Source: Asterias amurensis
Taxonomy: Eukaryota > Echinodermata > Asteroidea > Forcipulatida > Asteriidae
Direction of reading: 5' to 3'
Length of the DNA stretch: 64,000 nt
NCBI RefSeq assembly: GCF_032118995.1
Contig: NC_092651.1
Coordinates: 27,202,349 to 27,266,348 of the forward strand
The translations under genes were made by a program, and so were the position numbers. Of this stretch, positions 12,301 through 21,310 are shown piece by piece. Every line of letters begins with the position of its first letter. The stretch's first letter is position 1. The notes beneath the pieces were generated by a model that did no database searches, had not been told where the DNA came from, and saw nothing but the letters and a program-made list of their open reading frames with translations.

Positions 12301-14909
12301 ATTTGTTTTAATCTCAAATTTTGTAATTTAGCCTTTAATTTGAGTTTGTGGTTTAACATCGAAAGTACGATTTACATTTCAGACTACCCCATCTTCTTAA
12401 CAACGGAGGAGTATCCCAGTGCCGACTTGACACAGGCCAGAGAGCGTTGTGCACAGTGTGATATGCAACTGTGTTCATTGGCTCAGTTGAAAGCTGCCTA
12501 CGATGCAGGTTACCGTAATGAAGAATGGAGCTTGTTCGACATCCAAGGACGAGATGTAAAGGTGACGTCATGCGATGGCTACTTCGATAAACCGGGGGAG
12601 TGCTACTTCAGTGTATGCAAAAATGCCACGACTAGCCTCATTCCAAATACACCCCGACCACGTCTTCTCGCTGGAGGATACTGCTGCCATACATGTCATT
12701 TAGACCAAAGTAAGAGCCGATCTATTAGATTTTTGTTATAACTAATGTTTAATTTCTCTGCACGCCTTTCTCTAGTTTATTCAAGCTGTAAACGTTTCTG
12801 GCAAACTAAACGAAGAAAATGTAAGTCTTACACACGACATTGTATACAATTTGATTTGAAGAATTGTTTACATCCTTTAAACAGCGACTAAACAGCGGAA
12901 AATCGCCACTGACGTCAAGGGGTCGTTACAATAGATAGGCCGTTTTTTACTGTCGGCTGAAAAAGCCGCGCGGAGAGGTGAATTTTTGACTTGAATTATC
13001 TATAACCAAATGCAAATTTTTAACGTCAAATGGTTATAAATCGGTATCTACGATGTCTGTTTGGCCAAAAAAGGGTAATAGTTAAAATGATGAGATTATC
13101 CTGTAGCCGCTGTTTAATGTTGATTTCTTTGTAACTGCAGGATACCCTATCTTCAAGACCCCTGAGCTTTCTTCAAGTCTTAACTTAGCGGTAGCTACAG
13201 ACCACTGTGCTCTGTGTGGGATGAGCTTGTGTTCGTTGGCTCAGTTAAAAGCTGCCTACAATGCCGGTTACCGTGATAACCAGTGGGGTGTGAACGACAC
13301 ACTAGATCGACACGTTAACGTGATGTCCTGTGACGGAATCCACAACGCAACTGATAAATGCTACTTTGTCGTTGAGGGCGGTGTTGAAAAGTCTCTGCCA
13401 TTATCGTCCAGTTCAGAATCATCCGAGTATGCATACTGCTGCCTTCATACTGATCAAGTATATCAAAGTACGCCGTTTATTTTCACCCAATATAATAATT
13501 AGTCGTGATGCACAAACAATCGAAAGTTCTAATTATCAGGGTGCAAGTTACTAAATGTTATTGGGTTGATAAAAACCTTGCATAGGAAATCGATATGTCC
13601 CATGCGACTTTAATTTTGTGAACTAACAGCAACTTCTAACCCGTTTATTTCAGCCTTGCCAATCTTCTGTTTTAAATATTCTCTTAGTGACATCTGGTTT
13701 ACTACGGCTATTTTAATCTTTATGTTTTGAATTCTATTATATTAGTTGAATTCCTATTTTTACAAGTAAAGTACTGTTTTCTATTTCAGACTATCCTATC
13801 TTCGTAACACCGGAGGAGTATCCCAGTGCCGACTTGACGCAGGCCAGAGAGCGTTGTGCACAGTGTGATATGCAACTGTGTTCATTGGCCCAGTTGAAAG
13901 CTGCCTACGATGCAGGTTACCATAATGATGAATGGGGCTTGATCGACATCCAAGGTTCACGTGCTAAGGTGACATCGTGCCAAGAATCCTATAATCAGTG
14001 TCACTTCTCCGTTGAGGGCGGTGTTGAAGCTAACCTTATACCGTCATCGAACGTAGGATCATCGGAAAGTGCGTACTGCTGTCCTATTTGTGCTGTCTTT
14101 ATAGGTAAGTAGAGATCTGCGTTTATTTTCACACCGGTGTTAATACAATACTAAATTGTTTCGCTACCCACTGCAAAGGGTTTGAACTAAGCCTTGTATA
14201 AACAATGCACAAAACTTATCTCGCTTCAACTTCTGACTTGATCTGTTAAATTGTATACCTTTGACCCCGAAGATTTTTGAAGAAATAGGAAATGATCAAA
14301 GAAAACCATTCAGTTAATGCGAAGAAACGAAAATAGGATAAACATTAGTTACTAGTCCGCAGTATGACGTATCCGTTCAGAATTTGATGCATGCTGCATG
14401 GGTGCTGTCAACGGCGACAAAAACACCTCAGTTGAAAATAAGCAAAGGGGCTAGCTTTTCCGAACAAATTATGTTAAGGAGAATGGACGATAAAGTGTAG
14501 ATTCGTGAATAGAATATACGAGCCGAAGGCGATTTCTGATTTGTAAATGGCTGATGTGACTTTAATTCCATTGACAGCAACTTCCAACTCCTTGATTTCA
14601 GACTACCCTATCTTCTTAACACCGGAGGAGTATCCCAGTGCCGACTTGACACAGGCCAGAGAGCGTTGTGCACAGTGTGATATGCAACTGTGTTCATTGG
14701 CTCAGTTGAAAGCTGCCTACGATACAGGTTACCGTAATACATGGGGCCTGTACGACACCCCGGGACGAGACGTAAAAGTGATGCCATGTGCTGGCTGGTT
14801 CGATAATGCAGGGGAGTGCTACTACACCGAAGAGGGTTATTTGAAAAGCTCAATCCCAAATACACCAAGAGTCGGAGTTGCTGATTCGGTTTACTGCTGT
14901 GATGCATGA
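3043..14909 (+). CDS. Gene A: secreted PAN/apple-like plus four Link-like domain protein, 6 exons, 555 aa
   Basis: Joined exons are 3043-3366, 10682-10748, 12383-12709, 13141-13467, 13790-14104 and 14602-14909; all have GT/AG borders and the total is 1668 nt, divisible by three. Residues 1-25 form a hydrophobic signal peptide. Residues 35-106 carry six cysteines (35, 58, 62, 68, 80, 106) in the spacing of a PAN/apple domain, with the signature CESSNY...GQCQL. A 22-residue linker follows, then four Link-like modules, each with RERC/DHCALC, LCSLAQLKAAY.AGY, a W-G/S-L-x-D strand, CYF/CHF and a terminal YCC. The Link assignment rests on this pattern (Link domains bind glycans such as hyaluronan) and is less certain than PAN. 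There is no transmembrane segment, so the product is probably extracellular. The start was chosen because the same ATG and upstream block recur in gene B. Function is unknown; matrix or immune recognition is inferred. Confidence 0.8.
3503..3632. repeat. 130-bp near-perfect palindrome built from a tRNA 3' half
   Basis: Two 65-bp arms meet at the centre (3567/3568) with almost no loop and only one mismatch seen. Each arm contains a tRNA T-arm-like stretch (GGTTCGAATCCCAC) preceded by GTTAATCCGGAGGTCGTT, which resembles an anticodon-to-T-arm segment, in opposite orientations. No D-arm or 5' acceptor strand is present, so this is not a complete tRNA gene. It lies in intron 1 of gene A. Confidence 0.8.
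4168..4346. mobile_element. MITE-like fold-back element, about 60-bp imperfect terminal inverted repeats
   Basis: The left arm from GGGAATCAAAGTGTG through GGCCTGGTTCTT is mirrored on the right by AAGAACCAGGCC through CACACATTGATTCCC. The loop between arms is about 30 bp. No coding capacity. Confidence 0.6.
5024..5365. mobile_element. TTAA-flanked MITE (family 1, ends AGGCAGTGGACACTATTGG)
   Basis: TTAA at both borders. The left end is a variant (AGGTAGTGGACACTATTGG) and the right end reads CCAATAGTGTCCACTGCCT. Internally it shows a GAGGTCTCGAAATC dyad and TGTTGAGATACAC, both shared with copies at 17536, 21957, 25541 and 59569. The TTAA target and terminal AGG fit Kolobok-type DNA transposons. 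Confidence 0.75.
5754..9539. repeat. 3.8-kb minisatellite, about 180 copies of a 21-bp unit
   Basis: The unit reads AAGTATACC, then TACTTTCCC, then AAT, repeated head to tail inside intron 1 of gene A. Point variants (GTGTACC, GTACACC, ATACATAC, CCAAGAAG) recur in the same order in separate blocks; for example the CCTTCTTTCCC/GTACACC block at about 6091 reappears at about 7519, exactly 68 units later. Shortened 17-bp units occur near 8171, 8818, 9067 and 9228 and shift the phase. Because 21 is divisible by three and the unit has no stop, both strands read as long open frames (YTYFPNK or RYTYWES heptads). These are judged artefacts of the repeat. Confidence 0.97.
9540..10681. other. Remainder of gene A intron 1, nothing recognised
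   Basis: About 1.1 kb of AT-rich DNA between the minisatellite and exon 2. I see no exon-like open frame, inverted repeat or known element. Confidence 0.5.
10682..10748 (+). CDS. Gene A exon 2: short linker
   Basis: A 67-nt exon, acceptor AACAG and donor GTAAAG, phase 0 in and phase 1 out, coding for residues 109-130 (PTSPAGQENPDY...). It has one cysteine and an NMT sequon. It occupies the same position and phase as the longer Thr-rich linker exon of gene B. It is called because it bridges the phase 0 end of exon 1 and the phase 1 start of exon 3. Confidence 0.65.
11066..11158 (+). mobile_element. 3' tail fragment of a CR1/L2-type LINE
   Basis: AAAGCGCTTCGAGGC...GCGCTTTATACAAA followed by an ATT microsatellite. 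This matches the 3' end layout of the larger LINE that ends near 47047 (GCGCTTTGAGGC...GCGCTTTATAAATA, then TTA repeats). Only the tail is present. Confidence 0.6.
11400..11706. repeat. 22-bp GC-rich minisatellite, interrupted by a MITE
   Basis: About seven copies of a unit containing GTCTCCGGGCGG and CTACGTCC run at 11553-11706, with one or two diverged units at 11400-11431. The array lies in intron 2 of gene A and is split by the inverted-repeat element at 11432-11552. Confidence 0.8.
11432..11552. mobile_element. 121-bp MITE inserted in the 22-bp minisatellite
   Basis: Terminal inverted repeats TAGCCTTTAGTCAAGGCGCA / TGCGCCTTGAGTTAAGGCTA. It is flanked by the 9-mer GTCTCCGGG on both sides (11423-11431 and 11553-11561), which could be a target duplication but is also part of the host repeat unit. 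Confidence 0.65.
11707..11800 (+). mobile_element. Possible retroelement 3' end ending in TTGATTGATTG
   Basis: AATGTGCAAATGTGGAAATAAATGTTC followed by short TTGA repeats. A similar ending (GGAATGTGGAAATAAACG then TTGA) occurs at about 30150-30180. This looks like the 3' end of a non-LTR element or SINE; the family is not identified. Confidence 0.3.
12383..12709 (+). CDS. Gene A exon 3: Link-like domain 1 (type A)
   Basis: Phase 1-1 exon of 327 nt, residues 131-239. It begins DYPIF and contains RERCAQCDMQLC, LKAAYDAGYRNEEWSLFD, VTSC, ECYF and GGYCC. The acceptor is TTTCAG and the donor AAA|GTAAGA. An NAT sequon lies in the variable 3' half. Confidence 0.8.
12710..13140 (+). other. Gene A intron 3, nothing recognised
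   Basis: A 431-bp intron with normal GT/AG ends and an acceptor CTGCAG. No repeat or open frame stands out. Confidence 0.5.
13141..13467 (+). CDS. Gene A exon 4: Link-like domain 2 (type B)
   Basis: Phase 1-1, 327 nt, residues 240-348. Type B is marked by CALCGMSLC in place of CAQCDMQLC and by an EGGV strand before the closing YCC. The donor was set at CAAA|GTACGC because it keeps phase 1; an earlier GT (CAA|GTATAT) would break it. An HNATDKCYF segment holds a sequon. Confidence 0.75.
13790..14104 (+). CDS. Gene A exon 5: Link-like domain 3 (A/B chimera)
   Basis: Phase 1-1, 315 nt, residues 349-453. The N-terminal half is type A (RERCAQCDMQLC...AGYHNDEWGLID) while the C-terminal half is type B (CHFSVEGGVEANLIP...YCCPIC). 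The DNA of the first half is nearly identical to other type A exons and to exon 3 of gene B. The donor is ATAG|GTAAGT. Confidence 0.8.
14105..14601 (+). other. Gene A intron 5, nothing recognised
   Basis: A 497-bp intron with GT/AG ends. An open frame runs through its last 55 bases into exon 6, but the acceptor TTTCAG and phase match the other Link-like exons. Confidence 0.5.
14602..14909 (+). CDS. Gene A exon 6: terminal Link-like domain 4 (type C) and stop
   Basis: Enters in phase 1, codes for residues 454-555 and stops at TGA 14907-14909 right after YCCDA. The framework is type A, but the end (ECYYTEEGYLKSSIPNTPR...YCC) resembles the terminal exon of gene B. One framework codon is changed (YDTGY instead of YDAGY). 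Confidence 0.8.
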
Positions 14910-15037
14910 AGACCTCTCTATAGCAGGAGACGCAAAGATGAAGCTCGTATTCTCCTCGTATCACGTGTCACCCTCTGTATTCTTGTCCATGTGCGATCCA
15001 TTTACCCTACACTTGTTGCGTGTTCTATAATAGCAAA

Positions 15038-15043
15038 AATAAA
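15038..15043 (+). terminator. Poly(A) signal AATAAA, probably of gene A
   Basis: AATAAA lies 129 bases after the gene A stop codon in AT-rich DNA. It is the first such hexamer downstream of the stop. Confidence 0.5.
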
Positions 15044-15310
15044 CAAAATAGTAATATTGGTTAGCATGTTCGCTCAAAAAACGATTTTAGATAAATACAA
15101 ATTGGTTATAAAACTCCGATGACAGCTTGGCTCAGGTGGATCTGACAATTTTTTTTTTTAGAGTAAGTTTGTACATTATTGAAATTCTCTTGTAATTCCC
15201 AACTGGCCTGTTTGACAACAAAGGGAGTTCTTATCTTTGAGAAATTAGAATTTTTCAAAGAACCATGAGGCGTTCAGTTATTGCCATCACGTGTTGTTAG
15301 TTGTAAATTG

Positions 15311-15485
15311 TGTATAAACTAGACTTGTGGACAAGTCGTTAAATCGGCCCCACGCGCTGAGATAGTGGTCTCGCGAGAAATCGGGGAGCCATCAGTTCGC
15401 GCGAGAGCAGTGATCTCGCGAGACCACTATCTCAGCGCGTGGGGCCGATTTAACGACTTGTCCACAAGTCTATGTATAAACTAGA
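15311..15485. repeat. 58-bp perfect inverted repeat with 35-bp loop, flanked by a 13-bp direct repeat
   Basis: The arms are 15321-15378 and 15414-15471 and are exact reverse complements. The arms include GCGCTGAGATAGTGG and CTCGCGAGA. TGTATAAACTAGA occurs just outside on both sides (15311-15323 and 15473-15485), which suggests an insertion with target duplication. No coding content; probably a small fold-back transposon. Confidence 0.85.
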
Positions 15486-15884
15486 ACTTGATTAACTCAG
15501 TGTAAGCTATTAACTATTGCTTTCATAGTAACATTATTGCTTAAAATAGTAGTCTATTTTTTCTTCTGAAGATTTTTATTTTTCGGTATATAGCTTGCGT
15601 ATAGAAGCCCTAGCATTTTAAAAGTAACAATGTCTTATTTAAAAGTTAATTAGTTACGAACTATAAATTGGTAAAATACAGATATCCAAATTGTTATTAC
15701 GGATATTATACCTTTATTATTGAATCAAAAATAAATTTAGACAATTTCGCTATTCCTATTGGTGGAGAGCGGGTGTTTAAACGGTTGATAGTAACAGCTG
15801 GATCTGTTTATAACCGGTTGTTTAAAAAAATGTAACACACGTATATGTCCATGGAGGAAGGCAGAGCTCAAGGACGTCGGAAAA

Positions 15885-15968
15885 CGTTTATTTTGTATGC
15901 ATATGTTGAGATACACCAACTGTAGAGGCTGGTCTTTGACAATTACCAATAGTGCCATCTGCCTTTAA
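15885..15968. mobile_element. Right-end fragment of a family 1 TTAA MITE
   Basis: ATGTTGAGATACACCAACTG...GACAATTACCAATAGTGCC...CTGCCTTTAA matches the right end of complete copies. It shares its TTAA with the family 2 element that begins at 15965. Confidence 0.6.
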
Positions 15969-16354
15969 AGGAATACGTTGCCTTGGATCGGACGAGTTGG
16001 TCTATACAAAGCGTTTGTAACCGTCTGTTATAAAATGCATATGGTTAGAAAGAGGTTTTAAAAGTAGAATACAATGATCCACACAAATATGCCTCGAAAT
16101 TGCGTGGTTTTCCTTTTACTTCGTCGACAAACACGGTCGGCCATTTATGGGAGTCAGTTTGTTGACTCCCATAAATGGCCGACCGAGTTGGTTCGTAGAG
16201 TAAAACGAAAAACCAGCAATTTCGAGGCAAATTTGTGTAGATCATTGTATTCTTCTTTTACAACGTCTTTTACCATATATGCATTTTATAACAAACGGTT
16301 ACAAACGCTTTTCAAAGACCAAATCGACCGATCCAAGGCAACATGTTCCTTTAA
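15965..16354. mobile_element. TTAA-flanked full-length fold-back MITE (family 2), copy 2
   Basis: Borders TTAA; ends AGGAATACGTTGCCTTGGAT and ATCCAAGGCAACATGTTCCT. The centre is a strong hairpin: GGCCATTTATGGGAGTCA faces TGACTCCCATAAATGGCC at 16139-16180. No coding capacity. Confidence 0.75.
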
Positions 16355-17185
16355 ACTGCCTTCGGCTCGGGCCTTTATCACACGGTCACGACCCTGCCGG
16401 TTTTAAACGGCCGTTTTAGAACTCGTCGCTATACCCCTTTATTCCATTATTACTAAAACTTTAGTTGTAATGTTTATTGCTCTGTTATAGTAGAAACCAC
16501 TTATTCCTTATTGAAAATTACCAACACTATGTTTTGTTGATTACAATCTGTTGACAAACCGAATCCAACAAGCGAGTACCAAGTTATTGTATCTCTGAGT
16601 TTGGGCACAAAGCACATTATATAATAAAAGAATACTTTGGCTGCATTCCGTTCACTCCGCGAAGTTTTCGAGGAGAGTAGCAAAATAACTCTCAGGCACT
16701 CCTCTGCTAACAGCCTGTGATGCCACAGCTTAATTTGTGAGCTTGCACATTACCTTTGCGATATTATGGGGCCATGCAATTGCTAGCTCAGCTGTCGGCT
16801 GTGCGGCACCTAAATGTAGCCCGAGCCCTAAATGTAGCCCGGACCTAACTGTAGCCCCAAACATGTACCTAAATGTAGCCTGGACCCAAATGTAGCCCCA
16901 AACATGTACCTAAATGTAGCCCGGACCTAAATGTAGCCCAAAACATGTACCTAAATGTAGCCCGGACCTAAATGAACTTAGCCACAGACATGACACTACT
17001 GCTTATGGTGTTCCAAAGACAAAACTTTGCGTCGCCGTCGCTGTCGCCTCCGCCTCTTGACTCTTGAGGGCGCTGTTTCACTATCCTGCACAAACCGATC
17101 TTTAAAGTTGTAAATGCGCCTTATATCCAGCAATATAATCTGAGTAAAATGTGCTGTTGAGCCTTCAAGAGTTCAGAAATGCTTC

Positions 17186-17345
17186 CGTCGCCGTCGTCGT
17201 CGCCGTCGCAGTCGCAGTCGCCGTCGCAGTCGCCTTCGCCGTCGTCGTCGCCGTCACCGTCGCCGTCGCAGTCGCCGTTGCCGTCACAGTCGCCGTCGCC
17301 GTTGCCATCGCAGTCGCCGTCGCCGTCGCAGTCGCCATCGTAGTC
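17186..17345. repeat. GTCGCC/GTCGCA hexamer-type microsatellite
   Basis: Runs of GTCGCCGTCGCAGTCGCC with few interruptions. It is flanked on both sides by copies of TTGAGGGCGCTGTTTCACTA (near 17062 and 17361), so a short segment around it is duplicated. Open frames of Ala-Val or Thr-Ala dipeptides are by-products. Confidence 0.9.
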
Positions 17346-17535
17346 GATGGACTCCGGACTCTTGAGGGCGCTGTTTCACTATCCTGCACAGAGCCGTCCG
17401 AATATTAAGAACAGAAAACAGAACTCAAATAGGTAATATGGAAATGGAACTATAGCACAAAAGTACCCATGCATGATCGAATACCACAGAATGAGTTCAC
17501 CAAAAGCTGATATAAAGATTACAAAAGATTGCGGC

Positions 17536-17889
17536 TTAAAGACACTGGACACTATTGGTAATTGTCACTTGGTGTATCTCAACATATGCATAAACTAACA
17601 AATCTGTTAAAATTTAAACTCAATTGGTTGTCGAAGTTGCGAGATAATAAGATAATAATGAACGAAAAACACCATTGTCACTCGAAGTTGTGTGCTTTTA
17701 GATGCTCGATTTTGAGACCTAACAATTTATTCTGAGGTCTCGAAATCAAATTCGTGGAAAATTACTTCTCGAAAACAACGTTACTTCAGAGGGAGTCGTT
17801 TCTCACAATGTTTTATGTTATCAACAGCTCCCAAGGTTTTATGCTAAAAATTATTTTAAGTAAATACCAATAGTGCCCACTGCCTTTAA
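17536..17889. mobile_element. TTAA-flanked MITE (family 1), nested copy
   Basis: TTAA borders; left end AGACACTGGACACTATTGG, right end CCAATAGTGCCCACTGCCT. It has the inner GAGACCT...AGGTCTCGAAATCAAA dyad of the family. It lies inside the 4.5-kb element. Confidence 0.75.
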
Positions 17890-18428
17890 GATACTTTCTG
17901 GTGGCTATTCAGCCTTTCTGAATTATCTGTATAGCGGCACACAGCTTAATGTTTTTTGTTTTGTTAAATAAAAATAAGGTAAGATGCAAGCCTCTCCTTA
18001 TACATTTCTTGCGACTGGTGTCCGTTCACTCTTAATTAAATACTTTGCACAATGTTGACGTTATTCCCACTCGCGCTACGCCTGTCCTTCCAACATGCCA
18101 TGCCTTTTGTCCACAACTCTATCAACATCAATAGGTTCTCATTCCCTTTTACTGGGTCATCCATTCAACCACTGGAAGCAGCAAGCGATCTTTAACTGAC
18201 ATTTTTAATATCGTAGCGCTGATGAAATTTCCCCAAAGAATTGTTGATGTTTTGTTAAAAATGGATCTGGCAGTGTAAATAACTCACTGTTCCAATCGTT
18301 TGAGTTGTTATGACACCACCAATGATACAATATCGACTTTTCTCAGAGGCTGCCGCAGTTTGTGTATTTGGTTCGAAGGCGGGCTAATAAATTGTTTCAC
18401 TACCAAGCCCCTTTCACACAAATTATAA

Positions 18429-20406
18429 AGCCCTTTTCACACTACAAGTATTTCCCGGGAAATTCCCGGGAAATGTTAGTCGATCTGTTCACACTACAAA
18501 CAAATTCCCGGGAAATAACATTTTCCCGTGAAATAATTTACCCAGTTAAGGGGTAGGGTTAAAGGAGTTAACCCCGGGGAAAAACGTTTTTCCCGGGAAA
18601 AGCAGCTAGTGAGAACGAAAGCGGGTTTAACTTACCCCACCTTTTGCTTCCACTGTGTTGAGACGTCATTAATCTCGAAAGGTCACAGACGTCAAAAATA
18701 GCGCTCCAAATAATTCGCGTCGTAAAACAATAGCCCTTTTTTGTTTTCTCCTTCTGAAAGTGTTTACGTTTAGGTACGAAAATAAACGTGAATTACATCT
18801 GTAATTTACAAATAAATATATGAATTAAAAAAATTGACCACGTGAATGGAATAGGAATAGAATAAAATTTTAGTTGGCGTAAACAAGCTTCCTTCTCGTA
18901 CACACGCCATGTGTGTATGGTATTTTTTATTTACATGTACTTGGCCTTTGGTGGACTTTTGTTGTCCAGAGTCAGATTTGAGTTCTTCGATCGTCATTGC
19001 TGTCTACCACCTGACAGTAAATATTTTAGTTAAATTTGTTGCTCAATTTCTTACGATAGGTAGAAGTGACCGATGGAGTGATGATAAAACTTTGAAACTA
19101 GTTGCATTTTTGGCCGACGATGCAGTCCAAAAACAGCTAGATGGGCATATAGGCCTACAAGAAACGGGAAAGTTTTCTCAAAATTGGCCGACTGCCTGCG
19201 TGAAGCTGGATATGAACGGACCCCTCCCCATTGCAGATAAAAACTGAAAACCTTGGGGAAAAAAGACTATAGGTCGGTAGGATAATAGTTTTGTTTTTTC
19301 AAGAAGAAACATACATTTAAAAGTCTTTATGAAGCCATGAAAAAATGCTAGCCAATATAGGGTTAAAGCCTATTCGGTGTTCTTTCTTTGCACAATGGGA
19401 AAACAGCACTGTTGGTGTTAGAAGGGAAGATTGCTTCTTCTTCTTTCTACTGCTATTGTCAGATTGTGCAAAATCGACCATGCGGTATTTTTTCTATAAA
19501 ACCTTTAATAACCTTGGCCCTAACATCATGGACATTATTATGCAATTCTTCGAAAATGCCATTCAGAAAATTACTAGGCCTTACCCCAGGGTTGAATCCC
19601 TTAACCCTGCCCCTGAGCAGGGTTAATTATTTCCTGGGAAAACGTCATTTCCAGGGAAATTCCCGGGAGTATTTTTGTAGTGTGAACAGATCAACCAAAA
19701 GTTCCCGGGAATTTCCCGGGAAATAACTATAGTGTGAACAGGCAAAAATTGAGATGTATGCCAACACAAAACCTCTGGGTAAAACACGGACACAAAAGTC
19801 CATTCAATTACAGTTCCCAAAAGAAAAAAAGGCTCCCTTTCGCATGTTCTAATACCAACTTGCTCCCACCAGTGGCCGCTCTTCTTGGTAGACCAGATTG
19901 ACCTTTGACCAATACTTCCAGCAAGTGCCATGAAACCCGTCAATCGCACGACAAATTCCATCCGATTGTTATACCGATGTCTTTAAAACACTGTCACAGC
20001 AATCGTCTTCTCCTGACATGCCGTCAGCGACTTCTTCCCCGAACTGCAAGACTTCTTCTCCGCCGTAATCACAGAAATATTGGTATAACAACACGCAATC
20101 ACACACGTGCAGCCATTTTGGGTCGCATGTGGCAAGGATTTTGCAGCCGGCCGTGTGGCATTGTGGGAACGGACCTCCGTCAACAAACATTGGTAACTTC
20201 CGCATGGGCTGACCTGTTTACCACATTTCCTGGGGTTTGATCGTAAGTGTGAAACGACCGTGCATATTCCTGGGGAAAAGTACTCCCGGGAGTTACCAAA
20301 TTGGGATAGTGAGAACGGTTGCTGGGGTGGCGGTGGGGTTAAAAACTGCCGGGATTTTCCCGGGAGTTTATTTCCCGGGAAATGGCTCTGTAGTGTGAAA
20401 ACGGCT
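18429..20406 (+). mobile_element. Decayed Harbinger-like DNA transposon nested in the 4.5-kb element
   Basis: Inverted ends AGCCCTTTTCACACTACA / TGTAGTGTGAAAACGGCT are flanked by TAA (18426-18428, 20407-20409), the 3-bp target type of PIF/Harbinger elements. The subterminal regions are rich in TTCCCGGGAA. The interior codes for part of a Myb/SANT-like protein (see 19074). An internal copy of an end (TTTGTAGTGTGAACAG near 19675) suggests rearrangement. More TTCCCGGGAA-rich sequence follows at 20410-20625. Confidence 0.65.
19074..19250 (+). pseudogene. Broken Myb/SANT-like DNA-binding domain of a Harbinger-type element
   Basis: One frame reads WSDDKTLKLVAFLADDAVQK, then QLDG; a second frame from 19169 reads KVFSKLADCLREAGYERT, then PPHCR and a stop. 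Together they match the start and end of a Myb/SANT-like (trihelix) domain of the kind carried by Harbinger accessory proteins. The change of frame between 19135 and 19169 and the stop after PPHCR indicate that this copy does not make a complete protein. Assignment rests on motif recognition only. Confidence 0.5.
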
Positions 20407-20409
20407 TAA

Positions 20410-21112
20410 AGGTATTTCCTGGGAAATTCCCGGGAACTTCTGGCCCATCTTTTCACTCCCCGAGAGTTGCCCGGAAAATACTGTTTTCCTGGGGAAAAAA
20501 TTAACCCTGCTCAGGGGTAGGAAGTTAACCCCGGGCTAAAACGTTTTTCATGAAACGACCGTGCATATAAACGACCGTGCATATTCCCAGGGAAAAGTAC
20601 TCACGGGAGTTACCAGAACACATATTGACTGGCAATGAGGTAACTAGTGTACGTCGATAGGGACTTTGAGTGACCAGAAGAGGGACCTATTTCCCGAGGC
20701 CGAACTCGCGATTTTTTGCATAGTTCCTAAAGAGCAATTGCAATGAAACTTTCAGGGATCGAAGGGTATGGTGCAATAATGATCCTAAGGTAATCACCGG
20801 TCACGTGACGTCAGCTTAAAGGTGTTTTATGTTAAATGTTTGAAAATCTATATCAAATCAGCCAAAAGAGACCGTAGGTTTCTGTTTGCGGGATTGGGTA
20901 GGGAAAAATTAGGTCTTCATTTTTTTGTTCGTGTGCGTGACCTAACATGACATCTACTTCCGGTCGAAACGGGCCAAAAACGGAAGTGCCCTGTAACTCA
21001 AAAGTGGTAAAAGTTATGAAGTTGCCCAAGGACGTAAGTGTCTAGCAAGGGTGGGCAGTTCAAACAAAATTTTGATGACGTCACACATTGCAACAGCGCC
21101 CTCTAACAATTA
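20410..21112. other. Right interior of the 4.5-kb element
   Basis: A tract at 20410-20625 repeats the TTCCCGGGAA-rich terminal sequence of the Harbinger-like element, including two close copies of AAACGACCGTGCATAT. The rest, to 21112, shows no recognisable frame. Confidence 0.4.
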
Positions 21113-21310
21113 GGTACATGTTTGGGGCTACATTTAGGTCCGGGCTACATTTAGGTACATGTTTGGGGCTACATTTAGGTCCGGGCTACATTTAGGTACA
21201 TGTTTGGGGCTACATTTAGGTCCGGGCTACATTTAGGTACATGTCTGGGGCTACATTTAGGTCAGGCTACATTTAGGGCTCGGGCTACATTTAGGTGCCG
21301 CACAGTCGGC

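Larger units (their letters stand above)
16800..21304. mobile_element. 4.5-kb terminal-inverted-repeat element with subterminal tandem repeats
   Basis: The ends TGTGCGGCACCTAAATGTAG and CTACATTTAGGTGCCGCACA are inverted, and the inversion continues through arrays of CTAAATGTAGCCCGGAC and CCAAACATGTAC units (16800-16975; mirrored at 21113-21304). The 6-mer GTCGGC directly flanks both ends (16794-16799, 21305-21310), consistent with a target site duplication. The interior holds a GTCGCC-rich microsatellite, a family 1 MITE and a Harbinger-like element, all nested. No transposase of its own was recognised, so the superfamily is unknown. Confidence 0.75.

Noticed and set aside
12157-12382. Upstream extension of gene A exon 3 as a separate start
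   Set aside because: The open frame continues into the intron by chance. The acceptor and phase at 12383 match all sister exons.
12353-14964. Minus-strand open frames over the Link-like exons (HRRQLSTEPMNTVAYHTVHN-type)
   Set aside because: They are shadows of the conserved sense framework, ending and starting with the exon similarity, and have no domain or splice signals of their own.
17151-17408. Ala-Val and Thr-Ala dipeptide frames
   Set aside because: Produced by the GTCGCC-type microsatellite on either strand.
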